Source of the DNA: Planctomycetota bacterium
GTDB taxonomy: Bacteria; Planctomycetota; Phycisphaerae; Sedimentisphaerales; Anaerobacaceae
NCBI GenBank assembly: GCA_022567055.1
Contig: JADFHU010000243.1
Location: 1 to 7,738 of the forward strand
Length of the DNA stretch: 7,738 nucleotides
Reading direction: 5' to 3'
Shown here: one piece after another, positions 1 to 5,975 of the stretch
Position numbering within the stretch: position 1 is the first letter of the stretch
Layout of the letters: every line of letters begins with the position of its first letter
Program-made: the position numbers and the translations under genes
The notes under the pieces: generated by a model
Database searches by the model: none
Seen by the model: the letters and a program-made list of their open reading frames with translations, nothing else
Told to the model about the DNA's origin: nothing

Positions 1-2880
1 CAGATCGATCTGCAGCTCGTCCTTGACGCGTTCGACCAGATCCTGCTGCTTGACTTCGACCTGGCCCAGTTGGACTCTCAGGTCGTTGAGAACCTGCTCG
101 ATGCTCTCCTTGGCGGCCCGTTTCGAGTGAATGGACTGTTCCGCGCCCCGCTGTTCTTCCGTGAACTGAGCGATCGTCTCTTTCAGACCTCGATTAACCT
201 CTTGGGCCGCCTCCTTCTCCACGAACAGATCGGAGACCTCCGCCTCTGAACTCAAGATGTCCCGGCCGGCCTGGTCGACCTGTTCGGTGTGAGCCGCGAT
301 CTCCGCCTCCGCCTCCCGGGCCTGGAGCAGCGCCCTGTCTACTTGCGCATGGATGCCCTCGATCATCTGTTGGGCAGCCTTTTTCTGCTCGGTGATCTGG
401 CCCAATACCACCTTGAGTTCCGTCAACTCGGACGTCTGCATCTGTCGTCGCTCCCGTAACAGGGCGATCTCAGATTCGAGTTCCTCCACATGGGCCTCGC
501 GTTCGCTGCTGACGGCCTCCAACTCTTCCAGCTTCTGCTTGGAATCGTATTCCTTCTGCACCGACTCATTAATCTCCTGCTCGAGGGTCTCCACTTCGTG
601 GGCAATCAGCGGTTGTTCCTTTTTCAGTCGCAGGGCCGTCTGGTCAAAGAGTGTCACGTGGGAGCTAGCCTGCATCTTTTCCGTATTGACCTCGTAAATA
701 GCGGTGCGTAAGTCTTTACACAGCTTGATCAAATGGGTCCGCGATTGATCGTTCTGATGGATTTTCCCCTCGAGTGCAGCGATCGTCCGGGCGATTTCGT
801 CCAGCGACGCCTGTAACTGGCGGATGCGGCTCTTACGCGAGATAAGCCCCGAGGAGGGCCCCAGAGGACCCATGCGCAACAGCCCCCCGGCCTGCACCAA
901 CTCCCCGGCCTTCGTGACGAAACGCCAGGAGGGATCCATCGTCCGCGACAGGGCCAGGGCCACCTCAACCGACTCCGTCAAAAGGGTTCGTCCCAGTAGA
1001 CGTCGAACCAGGGGGCGAAACTGCTCCTCGGAGCGGACAAAATCGCTCAATCTCCCCTGGATTCCGGGCTGATCCGGCCGACTCTCGTCGCCTGGAGGAT
1101 CCTCTTCAACCGCAGCCCTGCACACGAACTGCACCCGGCCCTTGAGTTGCTCCGAAATCTCTCGGTCCGCCAGGAGGGATGACATCTCATCGACCACCAC
1201 CGCGTCGGCGAAGCCCTCCATAGCGGCTTCGACCGCGGTGGCATACTCCGGCTCCGCCTCCAGTTTGTCTGCCAGGATGCCTTGGCTGTATGCGGGCGGC
1301 CCCTCGCCGTTGCGCCCTTTCAAGAACGTGCGAACGGCCTCGTTCACGCCTTCGTAGCGCCGCTCCATCTCCTTCAGCGCCGCCAACTCGCCGCTCAGGG
1401 CGCTGCGGGATTCCTTCTGCCGGACCCGTTCTTCCCGGTCCTGTCGCATGTCGCCCTCCAAGACCTCGATCCGCTCCCGCTTGGCCTCCAAATTCGACTC
1501 CAGATCCGCCAAGACCTTTTCAATGTCGTCGAGTCGAGCCGAGTGTTCTGCTTTTTTGGTCAGCGCCGCCTCCAGTTCGGCCCGGGCGGACTCGACCCGC
1601 GAGACCAAGCGTTCCTTCTGATTCGACAGATTGCTCCGAAAGCGGGAACTGCTCTGGATCTCATTGTGAAGTTGGGCCGTGCGACGGACGCTATCAATGA
1701 TGCCCGACTTCTCATCCTCCAGGTCGGCCTCCAACACGGCCAGGTCGCCTTCGAGCCGGCGAAGATCATCTTCGATCTCCCGGGCGGCGCCCCCCTTCTC
1801 CCGCAACAGTCGTTTCCCGACCAGAAACTCGTCTTCGTATCGGGCCAATTGATCTCGCAGTCCCTTGGTCTGTGACTGCACCCGGTCAACGGTTCGGCTT
1901 TGGGTCTGCTTGCGTTCGTCCAGCTCCGCAATCCTCGTCCGCAGGAATTCTATGCCCTGCAGCCGTTGCTCTATGCGGCTCTGGATGGAGACCAGCCGAT
2001 TGCCCGCCTCACTCAGCGCGTGCTCATTCTCGATGATGCCGGCGGCCAGGGTGCTCAGGAGGGTATCGGTACGGGAGACCTCGGCGGCCAGGACGGCAAA
2101 CTGCTCCGATGCGGCCGATTGCTCCGCGCGGCGCTGCTCCAACTCGGCGTGATAGCGCGAGTACTCCACCAGCGAGTAGTTGACCTGCAACTCCTTCAAT
2201 CTCTGGGTGTACTGCAGGTAGTTGCGGGCCTTACCGGCCTGCAGCTTCACGCTGCGCAAGCTCTTCGCGACCTCCTGGATGATGTCCGCCAGGCGAAGCA
2301 GGTTCTGCTCGGTCCGCTCCAGCTTGCGCAGGGCCTCCTTCTTGTGGGCCTTGTACTTGCTGATCCCGGCGGCCTCTTCGAAGACGGCCCTGCGATCCGT
2401 CTTGGTCGCGCCCAGCATCTTATCTATCTGCCCCTGTTCGATGATGGAATAGGCCTTGGTGCCGATGCCGGTGTCCATCAGCATCTCGCGGAGGTCTCTC
2501 AACCGACAGCTCTTACCGTTGATCCGGTACTCGCTGTCGCCGCTGCGATACACTTTTCTCGAAATCTGCACTTCATCGGCATCAATGGAGAGTTGCCGCG
2601 TTCCGCCCTGCTCCGGATTGGCAAAGACCAGCGACACTTCGGCCGCCCCCAGGGGCTTTCTGCTGCTGCTGCCACTGAAGATCACGTCGGTCATCTGGTC
2701 GCTGCGGAGGCTCTTCACCTTCTGCTCGCCCAGGACCCACTTGACGCCGTCCACGATGTTGCTCTTGCCACAGCCGTTGGGCCCTACAATGACCGTCACC
2801 GAGGCATCGATGGAAAACTCCGTCTTGTCGGCGAAGCTCTTGAAACCGTTAAGAACCACCTTTTTCAATCTCAATGACAT
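1..2880 (-). CDS. smc: Chromosome segregation ATPase SMC, 3' end beyond the left edge
   Basis: Structural maintenance of chromosomes protein, the core of bacterial condensin, which loads on DNA with ScpA/ScpB and organises the nucleoid. The frame is open without a stop from ATG at 2880 to base 1: 960 codons of an expected roughly 1,200. Seen in order: N-terminal head with Walker A GPNGCGKS (residues 33-40) followed by NIVDGVKWVLGEQ; a Q-loop region with YSIIEQGQIDKML (about 144-156) and FEEAAGISKYK; a long Glu/Lys/Arg/Gln-rich coiled coil (about 165-510); a hinge (about 510-690) opening with RRYEGVNEAVR and closing with GLISRKSRIRQL; and a returning coiled coil to the edge. The signature motif and Walker B lie outside the window. 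An imperfect Shine-Dalgarno AAGGGG (2888-2893) stands 7 bases before the ATG. The gene lies 70 bases downstream of the FlgI-like/HEAT gene on the same strand, so joint transcription is likely. No frameshift was found when the whole region was translated. Confidence 0.97.
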   Translation of the reverse strand, partial: MSLRLKKVVLNGFKSFADKTEFSIDASVTVIVGPNGCGKSNIVDGVKWVLGEQKVKSLRSDQMTDVIFSGSSSRKPLGAAEVSLVFANPEQGGTRQLSIDADEVQISRKVYRSGDSEYRINGKSCRLRDLREMLMDTGIGTKAYSIIEQGQIDKMLGATKTDRRAVFEEAAGISKYKAHKKEALRKLERTEQNLLRLADIIQEVAKSLRSVKLQAGKARNYLQYTQRLKELQVNYSLVEYSRYHAELEQRRAEQSAASEQFAVLAAEVSRTDTLLSTLAAGIIENEHALSEAGNRLVSIQSRIEQRLQGIEFLRTRIAELDERKQTQSRTVDRVQSQTKGLRDQLARYEDEFLVGKRLLREKGGAAREIEDDLRRLEGDLAVLEADLEDEKSGIIDSVRRTAQLHNEIQSSSRFRSNLSNQKERLVSRVESARAELEAALTKKAEHSARLDDIEKVLADLESNLEAKRERIEVLEGDMRQDREERVRQKESRSALSGELAALKEMERRYEGVNEAVRTFLKGRNGEGPPAYSQGILADKLEAEPEYATAVEAAMEGFADAVVVDEMSSLLADREISEQLKGRVQFVCRAAVEEDPPGDESRPDQPGIQGRLSDFVRSEEQFRPLVRRLLGRTLLTESVEVALALSRTMDPSWRFVTKAGELVQAGGLLRMGPLGPSSGLISRKSRIRQLQASLDEIARTIAALEGKIHQNDQSRTHLIKLCKDLRTAIYEVNTEKMQASSHVTLFDQTALRLKKEQPLIAHEVETLEQEINESVQKEYDSKQKLEELEAVSSEREAHVEELESEIALLRERRQMQTSELTELKVVLGQITEQKKAAQQMIEGIHAQVDRALLQAREAEAEIAAHTEQVDQAGRDILSSEAEVSDLFVEKEAAQEVNRGLKETIAQFTEEQRGAEQSIHSKRAAKESIEQVLNDLRVQLGQVEVKQQDLVERVKDELQIDL

Positions 2881-2887
2881 ACCCTGG

Positions 2888-2893
2888 CCCCTT
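2888..2893 (-). promoter_or_regulatory. Ribosome binding site of smc
   Basis: The minus strand reads AAGGGG with a 7-base spacer to the ATG at 2880. It is an imperfect but well-placed Shine-Dalgarno sequence. It supports this start, which also gives the canonical SMC N-terminus MSLRLKKVVLNGFKSF. Confidence 0.55.
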
Positions 2894-2950
2894 CAAGCCG
2901 TCTATTTCTGGTATTATCGGCCCGATTTGGTCCCGCCCTTGAGAAATCGC

Positions 2951-4549
2951 TCATTCTGGCAGAGGTCCTGCCCACAGTTCAGCGTCCACACACCTCTTAT
3001 CGCACAATTCGCGGATCAAGGCAATGCCGTCTGCATAGGAAACGCCGAGGCCCCCGCCCGGACCGCCCTGTGAGAGATACTCCCCGCAGAAGACCCGGAT
3101 CATCTCGCCAAGCTCCGCCCTGCAGCGCAGGGGCCCGATGACCGTGGGCCGCGTGGGGTGCTTCCGGGTCAACCTCACGAAACCATCCGCAGCCCGAGAA
3201 TCCAGCGTGACAAAGCCGTCCAGTGACTGGAACAAGCGCCCCGGCTGAAAGGGAATGGGAGCGCCAAACAGGGTCATGCGAGGCCGGCCCCGGCGGGTGA
3301 CTACGATGGCTTTTTGGGGGGTATGGGGAATCCTTTCCAGCGAAAAACTCCCGGCTACCAGCGTGCGGTCTATTTTCTCTCTGGAGAGTTGCGTCAGCAG
3401 TTCATAGGCTTCGAGCACAACGTCGAAATCCTCGTCGCGCAACAGCATCTGGAGCACATTGATCACGGGCTCGACGGGCACCGCCGTGCCCATCGCCTTG
3501 ATCGCTTCCCTGCGCCGGGTCGAACTCGGATCCGTGGCAATGGTGGTGAGCACCTGCAACCCTCTCTCACTGCCCAGATTGGTCATACAGCGGGCCGCGG
3601 ACAGCCGCACCGCCTCATCGGACGACTGCAACAGAGCGGCCGTTTTCTTCAGGCAGACCGGTCCGATGGCTTCCAGGGCGATCTCCGGCTTGTTCCGGTC
3701 TTTCGAGGAGGCCAGTTCGCCTATCAGACGCATCGTTCGATTGTTCACGACCTCCGGCGCTTGATTGAGATACATGGCCTCGACCATGGCGAAGAAACGC
3801 CAGCGCTGGCGTCGATAGCGCACGGGCACCTTCAAGACGATCCGACCCGCCGATTCCGCCACGGCCGTGTCCCGACCGAAACGTCGGATAATCAGATTTC
3901 GCATCCAGCTGGTCATCTGATAGTCCCCGGCCTCGAGAATCAGCTTGATCGCCGGGTCGGCCGTGACCCTACCCCCACCCAGGATGTGCCCCACCTTCTG
4001 CGGCTGTGCCTCCGGATCGGAGCCCTCGTGCACGAAAACCGGCCCCTTAACCGTGGCGACCATCGGGCTGGAAACGTCGTCGCCAAGCAGCCGCAAATCG
4101 CTCTCGTAGAGCCACCCCCCATTCAAGACCGTTGCCGCAAGCCCGGAGAGGCAGAGCACTTTGACGTCAAATTCATCGGCCTTCATGGCCGCCACGGGGA
4201 CGACCGCCTCCAGGTAGACCACCGTCGTGAATTCGCTGGCTATCAACGCATCAATATTGATGTCACTCTTGGCCTTGCCCCGCACCATGCGTTTGAGATA
4301 GGCCCGAATGTGATCCGGGCAGTCTCGCGATCCTCCCTGAATCAAGCCCCCGACCAGACCGTAGCCCGAGACCGTGACCGACATCGGAACCTCGAGCCGC
4401 GCAAAATCCCGGATGGTGTCACTTCGCCCAAAACGCGTAGGGTCCAGGGGTCGCTGCGCCTCCTCGGGCCGCGGATCAGCACAGCCACACTGCAGGCACA
4501 AGAGTCCCATGAGTAAATGACGCCCGATTGTCTGCCCTGCATCCTTCAC
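2951..4549 (-). CDS. FlgI-like (flagellar P-ring) lipoprotein fused to HEAT repeats
   Basis: 532-residue exported protein of unusual architecture. Residues 1-23 look like a signal peptide (K2, R10, then LLMGLLCLQ) ending at C21-G22-C23. C23 may be lipidated, but Q at -3 makes the lipobox atypical. Residues 44-265 resemble FlgI, the periplasmic P-ring subunit around the flagellar rod: TIRDFARLE, then SGYGLVGGLIQGG (compare IKDIA..VGYGLVVGL), a DEFDVKV strand, an LNGGWLYES segment and the late VPVRYR..RFFAMVEAM. Residues about 268-395 are amphipathic helical pairs of HEAT type (AVRLSAARCMTNLGSERGL; REAIKAMGTAVPVEPVINVL). Residues 400-532 are an unassigned, apparently beta-rich tail. Ordinary FlgI is about 350-370 residues and has no HEAT repeats. 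GTG at 4549 is the only start keeping the signal peptide; an in-frame TGA lies three codons upstream and GGGTGA 6 bases before it serves as ribosome binding site. A promoter lies at 4606-4634. The exact role is unknown; it may be a P-ring paralogue or another cell-wall-associated ring or scaffold protein. Confidence 0.85.
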   Translation of the reverse strand: MKDAGQTIGRHLLMGLLCLQCGCADPRPEEAQRPLDPTRFGRSDTIRDFARLEVPMSVTVSGYGLVGGLIQGGSRDCPDHIRAYLKRMVRGKAKSDINIDALIASEFTTVVYLEAVVPVAAMKADEFDVKVLCLSGLAATVLNGGWLYESDLRLLGDDVSSPMVATVKGPVFVHEGSDPEAQPQKVGHILGGGRVTADPAIKLILEAGDYQMTSWMRNLIIRRFGRDTAVAESAGRIVLKVPVRYRRQRWRFFAMVEAMYLNQAPEVVNNRTMRLIGELASSKDRNKPEIALEAIGPVCLKKTAALLQSSDEAVRLSAARCMTNLGSERGLQVLTTIATDPSSTRRREAIKAMGTAVPVEPVINVLQMLLRDEDFDVVLEAYELLTQLSREKIDRTLVAGSFSLERIPHTPQKAIVVTRRGRPRMTLFGAPIPFQPGRLFQSLDGFVTLDSRAADGFVRLTRKHPTRPTVIGPLRCRAELGEMIRVFCGEYLSQGGPGGGLGVSYADGIALIRELCDKRCVDAELWAGPLPE

Positions 4550-4555
4550 GATGGG

Positions 4556-4561
4556 TCACCC
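4556..4561 (-). promoter_or_regulatory. Ribosome binding site of the FlgI-like/HEAT gene
   Basis: The minus strand reads GGGTGA, matching the GGTGA part of the extended anti-Shine-Dalgarno complement, 6 bases before the GTG at 4549. Its TGA is also the in-frame stop that limits how far upstream the gene could begin. The site forms half of a short palindrome, GGGTCACCC (4553-4561). Confidence 0.45.
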
Positions 4562-4601
4562 ACAAATCTCCGTATTTGCCTGCTCACTTCTAACAGCACC
4601 G

Positions 4602-4621
4602 GGTCATGCTATGTCGTGACC
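4602..4621. repeat. Short inverted repeat over the -10 region
   Basis: The arms GGTCATG (4602-4608) and CGTGACC (4615-4621) pair over seven positions with one G-T mismatch around a 6-base centre. The repeat covers the -10 box and the start of the spacer of the promoter at 4606-4634. That position would suit an operator, but the arms are short and may be chance. Confidence 0.3.
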
Positions 4622-4634
4622 TTAGAGGAGTCAA
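4606..4634 (-). promoter_or_regulatory. Sigma70-type promoter of the FlgI-like/HEAT gene
   Basis: On the minus strand a -35 box TTGACT (4629-4634) is followed after exactly 17 bases by a -10 box TAGCAT (4606-4611). The predicted transcript starts near 4599, about 50 bases before the GTG start. The -35 matches consensus at five of six bases and the -10 at four of six. The same arrangement with the identical -10 box occurs upstream of nadC, which strengthens both calls. It would let the FlgI-like/HEAT gene, and probably smc behind it, be expressed independently of the YjbQ gene. Confidence 0.5.
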
Positions 4635-4678
4635 GCGTTTTGAGTCGGTCCGGCAGTGGAGCAGGGCCGAGAGGAATC

Positions 4679-5098
4679 TCAATCCCCCATCATCTGACAC
4701 ACCACGGTCCGATCCCTGGGACGCGTGTCAAACTCGATCAGGACGATCTGCTGCCAGGTCCCCAGAGTCATCTGTCCGCGTACGATGGGCACGGTCAGCG
4801 AGGGACCCAAGAAGGAGGCTCGCACGTGCGAGTGACCGTTGTCGTCGTGCCAGGTCTCTTCATGTTCGTACCGGGCCGATTGGGGGGCAAGCCGCTCGAA
4901 GCCCGCCTTGAGGTCGTGATTGACGAGACCCGGCTCGAATTCCGTCGTGGTAATCCCCGCCGTCGAGCCCACGTTGAAGAGCGTGACAACCCCGCTGTCG
5001 ATGCCGGATTCTGAAACCACCCGCGCCACCTCGTCGGTGATGTTGATGACTTCGCAGTCTTTTCGTGTGCGAATGGTCAATTCTTCGGTCTTGATCAT
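4679..5098 (-). CDS. YjbQ family protein (UPF0047, secondary thiamine-phosphate synthase)
   Basis: 139-residue protein of the YjbQ/UPF0047 family, at the normal family length of about 130-140. Members of this family have been reported to show a weak, promiscuous thiamine-phosphate synthase activity; the true physiological role is unsettled. Visible family motifs are GSTAGITTTEFEPGL (residues 44-58), the metal-ligand-like histidine cluster HDDNGHSHVRASFLGPS (84-100) and LGTWQQIVLIEFDTRPR (112-128). The protein is cytoplasmic, with no signal peptide or membrane segment. ATG at 5098 gives the expected N-terminus (MIKTEELTIRT), but no Shine-Dalgarno is seen: the start is preceded directly by seven C residues. 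It lies 97 bases after birA, with a tandem repeat between, and 129 bases before the FlgI-like/HEAT gene, which has its own promoter. With nadC and birA upstream it completes a loose cofactor-related group. Confidence 0.93.
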   Translation of the reverse strand: MIKTEELTIRTRKDCEVINITDEVARVVSESGIDSGVVTLFNVGSTAGITTTEFEPGLVNHDLKAGFERLAPQSARYEHEETWHDDNGHSHVRASFLGPSLTVPIVRGQMTLGTWQQIVLIEFDTRPRDRTVVCQMMGD

Positions 5099-5124
5099 GG
5101 GGGGGCTTTATTGGTGGTCAGTGG

Positions 5125-5163
5125 TCTGTGGGTCTGTGGGTCCGTGGGTCCGTGGGTCTGTGG
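5125..5163. repeat. 8-base tandem repeat, TCYGTGGG, nearly five copies
   Basis: Consecutive units begin at 5125, 5133, 5141, 5149 and 5157: two TCTGTGGG, two TCCGTGGG and a final partial TCTGTGG. Less regular TGGTCAGTGG sequence precedes the array from about 5113. It fills most of the 97-base gap between birA and the YjbQ gene. The repeat is strongly strand-biased, with G and T on the plus strand, and the unit is not a multiple of three. No function can be read from it; slippage-prone filler is the simplest view, and an RNA-level or protein-binding role is possible. Confidence 0.85.
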
Positions 5164-5195
5164 TCGGTAACGTATTTGCTGTGATCTGCGATCTG

Positions 5196-5975
5196 TCATT
5201 CCTTCACAATCGATGAATGGGCCGCATCAAACATTCGCACACCGCCGCGATCCAAGTGCAAGATCAATCCTCGCTCGGGGTCGACGCCGATGCAATTGCC
5301 GGTGAAGTGTTCCCCGTTGTAGCAGAGGCTCACGCGGTGGGCCAGTTGCAGGCTGGACTGCCGCCAGGCCTGGACGACGGCCCCTTCGTTTCGGGCGGCG
5401 GTGGCCAACCATCGGTCGATGGAAGCCAAGAGACGCCTGGCCAACATCACGCGATCGACACTCAGGCCAGTTTCGATGTCGAGGCTGGTGGCGGAGTCAC
5501 GCAACGACTCGGGAAAATCGTCTCTACCCTGATGGCAGTTGATGCCGATGCCCAAGCAGTGAATCCGGTGCGTGTCGCAGACGGGGGCATCCAGAAGGAT
5601 GCCACTGACCTTTTTGCCGTTCAGCAGGACGTCGTTGGGCCACTTGATCCGTGCCCCCCCACCGATCGCCTCTGCCAATGCCACGGCGGCCGTCAAGGAG
5701 AGCAATTCGGAACGTAGGGGAGAGTCGATCAAGACAATGGAGCAAAGAATGCCGGCGCCGGGGGGGCTGAGCCAGCGGTGGCCCGCTCGACCGCGCCCGG
5801 CCTCCTGCTGTTCGGCAAAGAGGGCCAAGCCATGGTTGTCGGGGTTGCGTCCATACTCCGCCGCCCGATCATTGGTGCTGGACGTCGAGTCGAAGACCAC
5901 CACCTGCGATCCGATGTGCCGGGTCGACAAGCCCTCTCTGATCTTGTCGGGATCGAGTGACTCCGTGCGAATCAT
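5196..5975 (-). CDS. birA: Biotin--[acetyl-CoA-carboxylase] ligase, class I without HTH
   Basis: 259-residue biotin protein ligase, which forms biotinyl-5'-AMP from biotin and ATP and transfers biotin to a lysine of carboxylase carrier subunits in the cytoplasm. Visible: DSTSSTNDRA (29-38), the biotinyl-AMP loop GRGRAGHRW (60-68), KWPNDVLLNGKKVSGILL (111-128) with the catalytic-region lysine of KWPND, GIGINCH (142-148), and a C-terminal SH3-like domain from about residue 208. The N-terminus goes almost straight into the catalytic domain, so the DNA-binding helix-turn-helix of E. coli BirA is absent; this is a class I ligase that should not repress biotin genes through its own DNA-binding domain. 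The start ATG (5973-5975) shares bases with the nadC stop in an ATGA overlap. Only a weak ribosome binding site precedes it, so translation probably depends on nadC. Pairing birA with nadC is a plain cofactor-enzyme grouping. Confidence 0.96.
   Translation of the reverse strand: MIRTESLDPDKIREGLSTRHIGSQVVVFDSTSSTNDRAAEYGRNPDNHGLALFAEQQEAGRGRAGHRWLSPPGAGILCSIVLIDSPLRSELLSLTAAVALAEAIGGGARIKWPNDVLLNGKKVSGILLDAPVCDTHRIHCLGIGINCHQGRDDFPESLRDSATSLDIETGLSVDRVMLARRLLASIDRWLATAARNEGAVVQAWRQSSLQLAHRVSLCYNGEHFTGNCIGVDPERGLILHLDRGGVRMFDAAHSSIVKE

Noticed and set aside
1282..1875. Plus-strand open frame of 197 codons opposite the SMC hinge and coiled coil
   Set aside because: Antisense shadow of a clean SMC coding frame, without motifs or a convincing ribosome binding site.
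1900..2877. Long plus-strand open frame of 325 codons opposite smc
   Set aside because: It is antisense to the conserved SMC N-terminus, its translation is Leu/Val/Gly-rich low-complexity sequence of the kind produced by the opposite strand of a GC-rich gene, and no family motif is visible.
2913..2941. Possible smc promoter with GATAAT as -10 on the minus strand (2913-2918)
   Set aside because: The -10 is good, but the sequence 17 bases upstream is CAAGGG and no spacer of 16-18 gives a -35 box above two matches. Not enough to call.
3314..4516. Plus-strand open frame of 400 codons opposite the FlgI-like/HEAT gene
   Set aside because: Its composition is dominated by Arg, His, Gly, Gln and Asp as expected from an antisense shadow, there is no recognisable domain, and the minus strand carries a coherent signal peptide and FlgI pattern.
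5099..5195. CRISPR-like or transposon-related repeat between birA and the YjbQ gene
   Set aside because: The repeat unit is 8 bases with no spacers, no terminal inverted repeats and no associated genes; it is a simple tandem repeat.
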